From: ZC4RG19 sp017577565
GTDB lineage: Bacteria; Actinomycetota; Acidimicrobiia; Acidimicrobiales; VFJN01
DNA length: 64,000 nucleotides
NCBI GenBank assembly: GCA_047459075.1
Contig: VSCH01000010.1
Span: 1 to 64,000 of the forward strand
Direction: 5' to 3'
The notes under the pieces are model-generated. The model worked only from the letters and a program-made list of their open reading frames with translations, was not told where the DNA came from and ran no database searches. Shown piece after piece: positions 1 through 8,018 of the stretch. Both the position numbers and the translations under genes were made by a program. Every line of letters begins with the position of its first letter. Positions within the stretch are counted from its first letter, which is position 1.

Positions 1-1191
1 GGGTGTCGGCGGGCCTCGCCTTCCCGACGACGCTCGCCCTCGTCACCGCGCTGTGCCGTCTTCCTCGTCACCCTGCCGCTCGCGGCGGTCGCCCTGGCCC
101 TGGCGCTGGTGTACGTGCCCAGCCACGTCCACGAGACCTCCGACCCCGTCGACGACCTCGGCGGGGTCCTCTCGGTGGTGCTCGTGGCGGCCCTGGTGCT
201 CGCCATCAACCTCGCACCGGTGCCCGGCGAGGGCGCGCTCGCCGCCGGCCTGGCGGCCGTGGCGCTGGCGGCCGGGATCGCCTTCGTGGTCCGCCAGCGC
301 CGCACCGCGTTCCCGCTGTACGACCTCGACGTCGCCCGCCGCCGCGTCTTCTGGGTGGCGGCCGCCGCCGGGATCATCGTCTTCGGCGCCCTGATGGGCG
401 CGATGTTCGTCGGCCAGCAGTTCCTGCAGAACGTGCTCGCCTACTCGGCGGTCGAGGCCGGTGCGGCGATCCTCCCCGCCGCGGTCTGCATGGTCCTCGT
501 CGCGCCCCGCTCGGCGAAGCTCGTCGACGCCCGGGGCTCCCGGGTGACGCTGCTCGTCGGCTACGGGTTCTGCGTCCTCGGGTTCCTCACCATGCTGCTG
601 CTGTGGGACGAGAGCAGCCGCTACTGGGAGGTCGGGCTCGGCTACGCCCTCGTGGGCGTCGGCGTCGGGTTCGCCGGCACGCCCGCGTCCCACTCGCTCA
701 CCGGGTCGGTGCCCGTCCGCCGGGCGGGCATGGCCTCCGGCACGGCCGACCTGCAGCGCGACCTCGGCGGGGCGATCATGCAGTCGATCCTGGGTGCCGT
801 GCTGGCCGCCGGGTACGCCTCGGCGGTGGGGAGCGCGATCGCCGGGTCGCCCGACCGGGCGAAGATCACCGACGGCGTCCAGAGCCAGCTCCAGAAGTCG
901 TTCGGCAGCGCATCCGACGTCGCGCAGCAGCACCCGCAGTACGCCGACGAGATCACCGCTGCGGCGCGGTCGTCGTTCCTCGACGGCGCGAGCCGGGCCT
1001 ACCTCGCCGGGATCGTCGCCATCCTCGTCGGCGCGGCCCTCGTGCTCCTCGCCTTCCCGGGCAGGCAGGGCGAGCGGGACCTCCTCGCCCGCTACCACGA
1101 GGAGGACGCCGCGGACGCCGCCGGCGCGCTCAGGCCGTCCCGTCCAGCCGCGCCAGCAGGTGGTCCCCGACGCGCAGGGCGTTCGCCATGA
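1..1191 (+). CDS. DHA2-type MFS efflux transporter, 5' end missing, frame break near base 53
   Basis: This is the 3' part of a 14-TM major facilitator exporter. From about base 55 in frame 1 the translation reads VFLVTLPLAAVALALAL and then alternating hydrophobic segments to the end, typical of the second half of DHA2 drug exporters. Bases 3-53 read in frame 3 as AGLAFPTTLALVTAL, which matches the TM4 signature just before the long loop of the same family. The family normally has roughly 55-65 residues between these two pieces, including a GxxxGPxxGG motif C segment, and they are absent. The copy therefore carries either a real out-of-frame internal deletion or an assembly join at about base 53. 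Its 3' end overlaps the convergent GMC oxidoreductase gene by 62 bases. The exported substrate cannot be inferred. Confidence 0.7.
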   Translation, partial: GCRRASPSRRRSPSSPRCAVFLVTLPLAAVALALALVYVPSHVHETSDPVDDLGGVLSVVLVAALVLAINLAPVPGEGALAAGLAAVALAAGIAFVVRQRRTAFPLYDLDVARRRVFWVAAAAGIIVFGALMGAMFVGQQFLQNVLAYSAVEAGAAILPAAVCMVLVAPRSAKLVDARGSRVTLLVGYGFCVLGFLTMLLLWDESSRYWEVGLGYALVGVGVGFAGTPASHSLTGSVPVRRAGMASGTADLQRDLGGAIMQSILGAVLAAGYASAVGSAIAGSPDRAKITDGVQSQLQKSFGSASDVAQQHPQYADEITAAARSSFLDGASRAYLAGIVAILVGAALVLLAFPGRQGERDLLARYHEEDAADAAGALRPSRPAAPAGGPRRAGRSP

Positions 1192-2737
1192 CCGTGAGCG
1201 CGGGGTTCACCGCGCCGATGCTCGGGAAGAAGCTGGCGTCGACGACGTAGAGGTTGTCGAGCTCGTGGGCCCGGCAGTCGACGTCGAGCACCGAGGTGGC
1301 CGGGTCGGTGCCGAACCGGCACGTCCCCGCCTGGTGCGCGCAGCCCGCGACGGGGATCTCGGTCCGCAGGTAGGCGTTGCGGGGGATGAGGTGGTCGGGG
1401 TGCATCCCCAGGTGGCCGAGCATCGAGCGGAGCTGGCGGTAGAGCCGGCGGCTCGCCTCCCGGTTGCCGGGCGTGTAGCTGAGCCTGATGCTGCCGTCGC
1501 GGACGAGGGTGACCCGGTTCTCGGGCCGGGGCAGGTCCTCGGTCGACAGCCAGAAGTCGACGGCGTGGCGGGCGACGTCGCGCAGGAGGCCGGTGGGGGC
1601 GAGCCGTGCCTCGATCGGCTTCTCGCCCCGGTACATCTCCTCGGTCGACTTGCCGACCATCTGGATGTTGCCCATCGGGTGGTCGAAGTCGGGGCCGCCG
1701 AGGTAGAAGTCGTTGAGGCCCAGCGTCTTCTGGAACACGGTCGGGTTCGGCTCCCGCGACAGGGCGAGCACCGCCTGGCTGTCGTGGAACACGAAGTTCC
1801 GCCCGACCTGGTCGGAGCCGTTGGCCAGCCCGTTCGGGTGCCGGTCGTTCGCCGAGGCCAGCAGCAGCTTGGCCGAGTTCGCCGCCCCGCAGGAGACGAC
1901 GACCACGTCGGCGGTGAACGTCCGCCGCTCACCGCCGTGGTCGACCACGACCTCGGTGACCGTCCGGCCCGAGGCGTCCGTCTCCAGGCGCAGGGCTCGC
2001 GCGTCGGTCAGGAGCGTGACGTTCGGCTGCAGCAGCGCCGGGCGCACGCCGTGGACCTCGGCGTCCGACTTGGCGTGCAGCGGGCACGGGAAGCCGTCGC
2101 AGAACTGGCAGCGCACGCACGTGCTGGACGGCATGTCCGCCGCGTCGAGCATGACGCCGCACGGGGCGTGGAAGGGGTGGTGGCCCGCGGCGGCGAGGTC
2201 GTCGGACAGCTGCTGGATCCGGGGCTCGTGCGCCAGGGCGGGGAACGGGTAGGGGGCGCTCGCCGGGGGCTCGGTCGGGTCCTCGCCCCGGGCGCCGTGC
2301 ACCTGGTACAGCTGCTCGGCCTGCGTGTAGTACGGCTCCAGGTCGTCGTAGGAGATCGGCCAGGCCGGCGAGATGCCGTCGTGGTGCTCGAGCCGGCCGA
2401 AGTCCTCGCGCCGCAGCCGGTAGAGCGCGGCCCCGTAGAGCTTCGTGGCCCCGCCCACGAAGTAGTGGACCTGCGGCTGGAACGCCCTGCCCCGGGCGTC
2501 GTACCAGGTGTCGGGCGAGACGTAGCGGGCGTCGACGAACACGTCCTGGGCCGACCAGTTCTCCGGCTCGCGCCGCAGCCGGTCCCCCCGCTCGAGCAGC
2601 AGGATGCGCCGGCCCGAGGGCGCCAGGTGGCGGGCCAACGTGCCGCCGCCCGCGCCGGTGCCGATGATCACGACGTCGTAGTGGTCGCTTGCCGACGTGT
2701 GGTGGTCCGTGCGCGCGCCAACGGGAGGTGGGGACAT
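1130..2737 (-). CDS. GMC-family FAD-dependent oxidoreductase
   Basis: The protein (535 residues) is a flavin-dependent alcohol or sugar oxidoreductase of the glucose-methanol-choline family. The Rossmann FAD site VVIIGTGAGGG lies at residues 22-32. The C-terminus has the family end motif HQAGT, then DNLYVVDASFFPS and NPALTVMANALR, which close the FAD and active site. A Cys-rich stretch CVRCQFCDGFPCPLHAKSD in the middle is typical of the bacterial subgroup related to gluconate dehydrogenase and cholesterol-oxidase-like enzymes. The ATG at 2737 is chosen because GGAG sits 8 bases upstream and a TAGCGT hexamer 26-31 bases upstream (2763-2768) could be the -10 box. A longer reading frame upstream has no family similarity. 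It is divergent from the sulfatase, which suggests co-regulation. The substrate is unknown. Confidence 0.9.
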   Translation of the reverse strand: MSPPPVGARTDHHTSASDHYDVVIIGTGAGGGTLARHLAPSGRRILLLERGDRLRREPENWSAQDVFVDARYVSPDTWYDARGRAFQPQVHYFVGGATKLYGAALYRLRREDFGRLEHHDGISPAWPISYDDLEPYYTQAEQLYQVHGARGEDPTEPPASAPYPFPALAHEPRIQQLSDDLAAAGHHPFHAPCGVMLDAADMPSSTCVRCQFCDGFPCPLHAKSDAEVHGVRPALLQPNVTLLTDARALRLETDASGRTVTEVVVDHGGERRTFTADVVVVSCGAANSAKLLLASANDRHPNGLANGSDQVGRNFVFHDSQAVLALSREPNPTVFQKTLGLNDFYLGGPDFDHPMGNIQMVGKSTEEMYRGEKPIEARLAPTGLLRDVARHAVDFWLSTEDLPRPENRVTLVRDGSIRLSYTPGNREASRRLYRQLRSMLGHLGMHPDHLIPRNAYLRTEIPVAGCAHQAGTCRFGTDPATSVLDVDCRAHELDNLYVVDASFFPSIGAVNPALTVMANALRVGDHLLARLDGTA

Positions 2738-2800
2738 CCGTTCTCCGCTCTCGACCACCTCGACGCTACGGACGGCGGGGCCGCCGAGCGTCCCCCGATC

Positions 2801-2838
2801 GGGATGAAACGCCTCCCCTCCCGCCGCTCGTTCATCCC
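2801..2838. promoter_or_regulatory. Inverted repeat in the GMC/sulfatase divergent promoter region
   Basis: GGGATGAA (2801-2808) and its exact reverse complement TTCATCCC (2831-2838) are separated by 22 bases in the 196-base region between the divergent GMC oxidoreductase and sulfatase starts. The same octamer recurs at 6068-6075 in the region upstream of the FGE gene. It could be an operator; no regulator gene is adjacent. Confidence 0.35.
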
Positions 2839-2933
2839 CGCGGCGTGATGCGCCGGGGCGCCGGGCGCGGGACGGTCGGGACGTCCGCACGGCCGGGGTG
2901 AGGCCGGCGTCCGCAGCAGGAAGGGGCAGACCG

Positions 2934-5276
2934 ATGACCACGCCGTTCCGTGGGAGGATCGAGGTCGACGACCGCGACTCGGTGCCCGACTGGACGCCGT
3001 ACCTGCAGCCGGTGGCGCCGCCGGGGTCGCCGAACGTGCTCTACATCGTGCTCGACGACGTCGGGTTCTCGGCCATGGAGCCGTGGGGCGGGCTCATCGA
3101 GACGCCGAACGTCAACCGGCTCGCCGCCTCGGGGCTCACGTACACCAACTGGCACACGACGGCGCTGTGCTCGCCGACCCGCTCGTCGCTGCTGACCGGT
3201 CGCAACCACACGACCAACGGCATGGCGTGCATCGCGGAGGCCACGACCGGCTACCCCAACTCGAACGGCCACATCCCGTTCGAGTGCGCCACGATCGCCG
3301 AGGTGCTGGGCGAGCGGGGCTGGAACACCTACATGCTCGGCAAGTGGCACCTGTGCCCGTCCGACGAGATGAACATGGCCTCGACCAAGCGCAACTGGCC
3401 GGTCGGCCGGGGCTTCGAGCGCTACTACGGCTTCCTCGGGGGCGAGACCAACCAGTGGTATCCGGACCTGGTCCACGACAACCACCCGGTCGACCAGCCG
3501 GCGATGCCCGAGGACGGCTACCACCTCACGACCGACCTCACCGACAAGGCGATCGAGTTCGTCAAGGACGCCAAGGCCGTCGCCCCGGACAAGCCGTTCT
3601 TCATGTACTTCTGCCCCGGCGCCACGCACGCGCCCCACCACGCGCCGCGGGAGTGGATCGAGCGCCACGCGGGGCGGTTCGACATGGGGTACGAGCGCTA
3701 CCGCGAGCTCGTCTTCGAGCGCCAGAAGCAGCTGGGCATCTTCCCCGAGCACGCCGAGCTGTCGCCGCTGAACCCCTACGCCGGCGAGACCAGCGTGGAC
3801 GGCACGCCGTGGAACCCCATCGACGTCGTGCGCCCGTGGGACTCGCTGTCCGACGACGAGAAGCGCCTGTTCGCCCGCATGGCCGAGGTCTACGCGGGGT
3901 TCCTCGCCCACACCGACCACGAGATCGGCCGCCTGCTCGACTTCCTGGAGGAGACGGACGAGCTCGAGGACACGATCGTCGTGCTGGTGTCGGACAACGG
4001 CGCGAGCGGCGAGGGCGGGCCGAACGGGTCGGTCAACGAGAACAAGTTCTTCAACGGCATCCCCGACGAGGTCGAGGAGAACCTGCGGCAGCTCGACGAC
4101 CTCGGCTCCCCGGCGACCTACAACCACTACCCGGTGGGCTGGGCCTGGGCGTTCAACACGCCGTTCAAGATGTGGAAGCGCTACAACTTCGAGGGCGGCG
4201 TCGCCGACGCCATGGTGGTCTCCTGGCCCCGGGGCATCGACGCCCGGGGCGAGCTGCGGCACCAGTTCCTCCACGCCACCGACGTCGTGCCGACGATGTA
4301 CGACCTCCTCGGGGTGGAGATGCCCGAGGTCGTCAAGGGCTTCCCGCAGGTCCCGCTGGAGGGCGTCAGCTTCCGGTCGACGTTCGAGGGCGACGACGTC
4401 CCGACCCCGAAGGAGACGGGGTTCTTCTCGATGCTCGGGTCGCGGGCGATCTGGCACCGGGGGTGGAAGGCGGTGAGCGTGCACCCCACGCTCGCCGGTT
4501 GGGGCCACTTCGACCGTGACCGGTGGGAGCTGTACGACACCGAGGCCGACCCCACCGAGTGCCACGACCTGGCCGCCGAGCACCCTGACAAGCTGCGAGA
4601 GCTCGTCAACCTCTGGTTCCACGAGGCGGGCAGGTTCAACGGGCTGCCCCTCGTCGACCGCACGGCGGTGGAGATCCTCGCCGACCCCAGCCGGCCCCAG
4701 GTCGTGCCGCCCCGGGACCACTACGTCTACCACCCGGGCGCGGCCGAGGTGCCGGAGTCGGCCGCGGTCGACATCCGCAACCGGAGCTACAGCATCGCGG
4801 TCGGCGTGGACGTCGAGTCGCCGGACGCGTCCGGCGTGCTGTTCTCGCAGGGCGCCCGGTTCGGCGGCCACGCCCTCTACGTGAAGGACCGCAGGCTCCG
4901 GTACGTCTACAACTTCGTCGGCAGCAAGGTGCAGACCGTCGAGTCGTCCCGGGAGGTCCCGACCGGCGAGGTCGTGCTCGCCGCGGTGTTCGAGAAGGAG
5001 GGCGACGGCCTGCCGACCACGGGCACCCTGTCGCTGTACATCGACGACGAGAAGGTCGGCGAGGGCCGGATCGTGACCCAGCCGGGCAACTTCTCGCTGG
5101 TCGGCGAGGGCCTGAACGTGGGCCGCGACCCCGCCGAGCCCGTCACCGACGACTACCCGGGCACCTCGCCGTACGCCTTCACCGGTGGCACGATCCGGGA
5201 GGCGATCGTCGACGTGTCGGGCGAGCCGTTCGTCGACCTGGAGAAGGAAGCGATCGCCATGTTGGCGCGGGAGTAG
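2934..5276 (+). CDS. Cys-type (formylglycine) arylsulfatase with C-terminal beta-sandwich
   Basis: The 780-residue protein hydrolyses sulfate esters. NVLYIVLDDVGFS (residues 34-46) supplies the first metal-binding aspartates. LCSPTRSSLLTGR carries the sulfatase signature with Cys79, the residue that FGE oxidises to formylglycine. VVLVSDNGASGEGG supplies the later Asp-Asn metal ligands. Residues beyond about 600 form a separate jelly-roll-like domain seen in long bacterial arylsulfatases. There is no signal peptide, so the enzyme is probably cytoplasmic unless exported otherwise. The ATG at 2934 is preferred over the in-frame GTG at 2898 because AGGAAGG precedes it. The FGE gene lies 0.9 kb downstream. 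The natural substrate is not determinable. Confidence 0.93.
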   Translation: MTTPFRGRIEVDDRDSVPDWTPYLQPVAPPGSPNVLYIVLDDVGFSAMEPWGGLIETPNVNRLAASGLTYTNWHTTALCSPTRSSLLTGRNHTTNGMACIAEATTGYPNSNGHIPFECATIAEVLGERGWNTYMLGKWHLCPSDEMNMASTKRNWPVGRGFERYYGFLGGETNQWYPDLVHDNHPVDQPAMPEDGYHLTTDLTDKAIEFVKDAKAVAPDKPFFMYFCPGATHAPHHAPREWIERHAGRFDMGYERYRELVFERQKQLGIFPEHAELSPLNPYAGETSVDGTPWNPIDVVRPWDSLSDDEKRLFARMAEVYAGFLAHTDHEIGRLLDFLEETDELEDTIVVLVSDNGASGEGGPNGSVNENKFFNGIPDEVEENLRQLDDLGSPATYNHYPVGWAWAFNTPFKMWKRYNFEGGVADAMVVSWPRGIDARGELRHQFLHATDVVPTMYDLLGVEMPEVVKGFPQVPLEGVSFRSTFEGDDVPTPKETGFFSMLGSRAIWHRGWKAVSVHPTLAGWGHFDRDRWELYDTEADPTECHDLAAEHPDKLRELVNLWFHEAGRFNGLPLVDRTAVEILADPSRPQVVPPRDHYVYHPGAAEVPESAAVDIRNRSYSIAVGVDVESPDASGVLFSQGARFGGHALYVKDRRLRYVYNFVGSKVQTVESSREVPTGEVVLAAVFEKEGDGLPTTGTLSLYIDDEKVGEGRIVTQPGNFSLVGEGLNVGRDPAEPVTDDYPGTSPYAFTGGTIREAIVDVSGEPFVDLEKEAIAMLARE

Positions 5277-5280
5277 GGGG

Positions 5281-5994
5281 TCACCCCGACGTCACCGGCT
5301 GGGTGACCACGAGGATCGCCCCCACGACGAGGCCGACCCCGGAGAGGCCGAGCAGCGCCGCCCGGGCGCGCTGGTAGCTGAACCGCTCGGAGACGGCGGC
5401 GAAGAACAGCGACGCCGCGAAGAACAGCGTCGTCGCCGTGTAGGTGTCCGAGTGGCCGTTCGCGTCCTCGCCCGCCCGGAACCGCGCGTCGGCCCGGGCC
5501 TCGAGGTCCTCGGCGGCGCGGTCGTCCGCGAGCCGGTACTCGGGCATGGCGAACGGGGTCGCCGGCGCGTCCGGGTCGGTCAGCGGGTCCAGGGCGCTCC
5601 ACGCCTCGAACGCCGGCTCGAACTCGTCGCGGAACCGCGCCCGGTAGAAGTCGGCCAGCTCGGTGTCCCCGTCGATGGCCGCGTCGATGTAGTTCTCGAA
5701 CACGCCCAAGTCGGCCAGCCGCAGCTGGTTCGCCTCCGTGCGCTGCTGCGCGGCCCGGGTGCGGAGCGCGGACGCCTGGGTGTAGTCGCTGGACTGGATG
5801 CCGTCCCACAGCGAGGCCTGGTAGCTGCTCCAGGCCGTGGCCAGGGCGGCCAGGGCCAGCAGCAGCGTGGCCAGGACCTCGACGTGGCGCTCGTGCCGGC
5901 CCACGCCGCCACCGGTCCGGTCGTCCGCGCCCCCGCCGCCATCGCTCGCCACGGCCCCGTCGGTGGGCGCCGCCTCGGTTGCCGGATCGCTCAC
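5281..5994 (-). CDS. Membrane protein of unknown function
   Basis: I do not recognise this 237-residue protein with confidence. It has an acidic N-terminal tail, one membrane helix (VLATLLLALAALATAW), a long soluble part rich in Ala, Glu and Arg (about residues 55-170, probably helical and extracytoplasmic or coiled), and two closing membrane helices. The motif SSYQASLWDGIQS follows the first helix. The GTG at 5994 is chosen because AAAGGG lies 9 bases upstream; the longer frame upstream has no signal. It converges on the sulfatase with a 4-base gap and diverges from the FGE gene. Confidence 0.75.
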   Translation of the reverse strand: MSDPATEAAPTDGAVASDGGGGADDRTGGGVGRHERHVEVLATLLLALAALATAWSSYQASLWDGIQSSDYTQASALRTRAAQQRTEANQLRLADLGVFENYIDAAIDGDTELADFYRARFRDEFEPAFEAWSALDPLTDPDAPATPFAMPEYRLADDRAAEDLEARADARFRAGEDANGHSDTYTATTLFFAASLFFAAVSERFSYQRARAALLGLSGVGLVVGAILVVTQPVTSG

Positions 5995-6066
5995 GATCGA
6001 CCCTTTCGTCGCGGTCGCGCCCGGCACCCATGAGACGGGCGACGAGGGCGCGCCGCATCGTCCGGT

Positions 6067-6075
6067 GGGGATGAA
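6067..6075. promoter_or_regulatory. GGGGATGAA motif shared with the sulfatase promoter region
   Basis: This lies in the 161-base region between the divergent starts at 5994 and 6156. The last eight bases repeat both arms of the inverted repeat at 2801-2838, linking the sulfatase and FGE genes by a common intergenic motif. A function is inferred only. Confidence 0.25.
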
Positions 6076-6155
6076 CCGGCCGGCCGGGGCGCCGGACGGC
6101 GGCGTCACCCCCGACGGGTGATGACACCCGCCGGCGGACGCCGTCACATGGGGCC

Positions 6156-7142
6156 ATGCCACGAGCACCGGCCCGCGCCTCCGACCTGCTCGCACCGGGG
6201 CCCCCGCCCGACCCGGACATGGCCTGGGTGCCCGGCGGGTCGTTCCTCATGGGGTCCGACCGGCACGACCCCGAGGAGGCGCCGGCCCGGCGGGTGTCGG
6301 TCGCCGGCTTCTGGATGGACCGGTGCGCGGTGACGAACACCGAGTTCCGCCGCTTCGTCGAGGCGACGGGCCACGTGACGCTGGCCGAGCGCGCCCCCGA
6401 CCCCGCCGACCACCCCGGCGCCGACCCGGCGCGGCTGGTCCCGGCGTCGGCGGTGTTCGCGCCGCCCGCCCGGCGGGTGCCGCTCACCGACCCCTACCGG
6501 TGGTGGGCCCTGGTGCCCGGCGCCTCGTGGCGCCACCCCCGGGGGCCGGGCAGCTCGCTCGCCGGGCTCGACGACCACCCGGTGGTCCACGTGGCGTGGG
6601 AGGACGCCCTGGCCTACGCGACCTGGGCCGGCAAGGAGCTGCCGGGCGAGGCCGAGTGGGAGCGGGCCGCCCGCGGCGGCCTGGAGGGGGCCGAGTACGC
6701 CTGGGGCGACGAGCTGACGCCCGGCGGCCGCCACATGGCCAACGTCTGGCAGGGCGAGTTCCCCGTGCGGGACCTGGGCCTCGACGGCTACCGCGGCACC
6801 GCCCCGGTCGGGTCGTTCCCGCCCAACGGCTACGGGTTGTTCGAGATGACGGGGAACGTGTGGGAGTGGACCGCGGACTGGTGGTCAGCGGCCGGCCGGC
6901 ACGGTGGCGAGGCCCACGCCTGCTGCGCCCCGGCCGATCCCCCCGGCGCCGCGCGCGACCGGTCGGTCGACCCCGGCGACCCGGCGAGGGTGCCCCGCAA
7001 GGTGATGAAGGGCGGGTCGCACCTGTGCGCCCCCAACTACTGCCGCCGCTACCGCCCGGCCGCCCGCCTGCCGCAGCCCGTCGACACCGCCACGTCCCAC
7101 CTCGGGTTCCGCTGCATCGTGCGACCGCCGGTCACGCGGTGA
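6156..7142 (+). CDS. Formylglycine-generating enzyme (sulfatase-modifying factor, SUMF1 family)
   Basis: The 328-residue enzyme oxidises the signature cysteine of sulfatases to C-alpha-formylglycine, using copper and oxygen. MAWVPGGSFLMGSD opens the family fold. NGYGLFEMTGNVWEWTADWW is the conserved central motif. KGGSHLCAPNYCRRYR carries the paired catalytic cysteines Cys291 and Cys296 in the C-X4-C spacing of true FGEs, which separates it from the many FGE-like proteins that lack them. Its expected substrates are the two Cys-type sulfatases in this window, one just upstream and one at 27-29 kb. The start is the ATG; the Shine-Dalgarno sequence is weak. Confidence 0.93.
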   Translation: MPRAPARASDLLAPGPPPDPDMAWVPGGSFLMGSDRHDPEEAPARRVSVAGFWMDRCAVTNTEFRRFVEATGHVTLAERAPDPADHPGADPARLVPASAVFAPPARRVPLTDPYRWWALVPGASWRHPRGPGSSLAGLDDHPVVHVAWEDALAYATWAGKELPGEAEWERAARGGLEGAEYAWGDELTPGGRHMANVWQGEFPVRDLGLDGYRGTAPVGSFPPNGYGLFEMTGNVWEWTADWWSAAGRHGGEAHACCAPADPPGAARDRSVDPGDPARVPRKVMKGGSHLCAPNYCRRYRPAARLPQPVDTATSHLGFRCIVRPPVTR

Positions 7143-7347
7143 GCGCTCGGCGCAACGCCCCGACCGAGACCCAGTAGCAGGCCACCAGCCACGGCACCGC
7201 CACCGGGACGGACCACCACCGCCCGTCGGCCACGGCGCCCCACAGGGTCCCGAGGACGCCGAGCACCCCCCACGCGGCGGCCAGCAGCGCCACGACCCCC
7301 CAGGCCGTCCGGCGCGACGTCTCCCGTGTCCCGTCCCCCCTCGGCAC
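7132..7347 (-). CDS. Small two-helix membrane protein
   Basis: This is a 71-residue protein of unknown function. It has a charged N-terminus, then two membrane helices around WGVVALLAAAWGVLGVLGTL and VPWLVACYWVSVGAL. The GTG at 7347 is preferred because TACGCT (7354-7359) sits exactly 6 bases upstream, the arrangement of leaderless genes in this window. Its 3' end overlaps the convergent FGE gene by 11 bases. Confidence 0.55.
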   Translation of the reverse strand: MPRGDGTRETSRRTAWGVVALLAAAWGVLGVLGTLWGAVADGRWWSVPVAVPWLVACYWVSVGALRRALTA

Positions 7348-7361
7348 CCGACCAGCGTAGG

Positions 7362-7559
7362 TCAGTCCGACGGCGCCGGCAGGGCGTCGAACAGCTGGCG
7401 GACGTAGGCGTCCACCATCCGGCGCTCGTAGCCGCGGAAGGCGATGCGGAACCGCGGCAGCTCCGCCGGCCGGGTCGTCGCCGACTCCAGCTCGTCCAGG
7501 TACTCGTCGACCTGCTTGCGGTCGTAGCCCCGCAGCACGATCACCCACTCCGGTCGCAC
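7362..7559 (-). CDS. Mini-protein with two DivIVA-like motifs
   Basis: The 65-residue protein consists of two copies of the short DivIVA-type motif: VIVLRGYDRKQVDEYLDELE at residues 6-25 and RIAFRGYERRMVDAYVRQLF about 30 residues later. In DivIVA/Wag31 and SepF-linked proteins the FxxxxRGYxxxxVDxYL element forms the membrane-binding N-terminal domain. Here there is no coiled coil and almost nothing else. A GTG at 7559 with AGGAGG ten bases upstream is the best start; a longer frame would run into the tRNA gene. A role at the pole or septum is only a guess. Confidence 0.6.
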   Translation of the reverse strand: MRPEWVIVLRGYDRKQVDEYLDELESATTRPAELPRFRIAFRGYERRMVDAYVRQLFDALPAPSD

Positions 7560-7640
7560 GCCCAGCTCGCCTCCTGGCCGGCCGGGACGAGCGGCCTCCG
7601 CCCGAGGTCTCGGAACTTCATGGCGGAGATCCTGCCAGAC

Positions 7641-7716
7641 TGGCTCGGGGGGCAGGGCTCGAACCTGCAACAACCAGCTCCAAAGGCTGGCGTTCTACCA
7701 GTTGAACTACCCCCGA
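7641..7716 (-). tRNA. tRNA-Gln (anticodon TTG)
   Basis: The minus strand folds into a full cloverleaf: acceptor stem TCGGGGG paired with CCCCCGA, D-arm with GTTCAACTGGTAG, anticodon stem CCAGC/GCTGG around the loop CTTTGGA (anticodon TTG), and a T-arm with GTTCGAGCC. The discriminator base is G and the 3' CCA is encoded (7641-7643). A TACGGT hexamer 11 bases before the 5' end is a plausible -10 box. Confidence 0.95.
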
Positions 7717-7768
7717 CCGGTCGCCCCACCGTACCCGGCGCGCCGGCCCCCGGTCGCCGCCTCCCAGC

Positions 7769-7798
7769 TTGGAGGCCGCGCGGGGCGCCCGGTAGTGT
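7769..7798 (+). promoter_or_regulatory. Promoter of the bS22 gene
   Basis: TTGGAG (-35) and TAGTGT (-10) are separated by 18 bases. The -10 box ends 10 bases before the ATG, so the transcript would have an extremely short or no leader. No Shine-Dalgarno sequence is present. Confidence 0.5.
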
Positions 7799-7808
7799 GG
7801 CGGCCCTC

Positions 7809-7910
7809 ATGGGCTCACTCATCAAGAAGCGCCGCAAGCGCATGCGCAAGAAGAAGCACAAGAAGATGCTCAAGCGCACCCGCTGGCAGCGCCGCGCCGC
7901 CGGCAAGTAG
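7809..7910 (+). CDS. Small ribosomal subunit protein bS22 (AURKAIP1/COX24 domain)
   Basis: A 33-residue, extremely basic protein beginning MGSLIKKRRKRMRKKKHKK and ending in WQRRAAGK. It matches the AURKAIP1/COX24 family, identified in mycobacterial ribosomes as bS22, bound at the decoding-centre side of the 30S subunit. It is nearly universal in Actinomycetota and is often missed by gene callers because of its size. A good promoter lies directly upstream and a hairpin terminator six bases after the stop, so it is probably a single-gene transcript. Confidence 0.92.
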   Translation: MGSLIKKRRKRMRKKKHKKMLKRTRWQRRAAGK

Positions 7911-7915
7911 TCGCC

Positions 7916-7949
7916 GCGCTCGACATCTCCCGAACCGCAGGTCGAGCGC
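7916..7949 (+). terminator. Hairpin terminator after the bS22 gene
   Basis: GCGCTCGAC (7916-7924) and GTCGAGCGC (7941-7949) form a perfect 9-bp stem around a 16-base loop, starting 6 bases after the stop codon. There is no T tract, as is usual for such hairpins in GC-rich actinobacteria. Confidence 0.6.
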
Positions 7950-8018
7950 CCCCTGGTCGGGCCGCTCGTTGCGCGTCGGGGTGCGTCCGGCGGCGGTCCG
8001 GGCGTCGCGCCGCCCGGG

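Noticed and set aside
7541..7622. A 27-codon ATG frame upstream of the mini-DivIVA gene
   Set aside because: No Shine-Dalgarno sequence, no recognisable product and it overlaps a better supported gene start.
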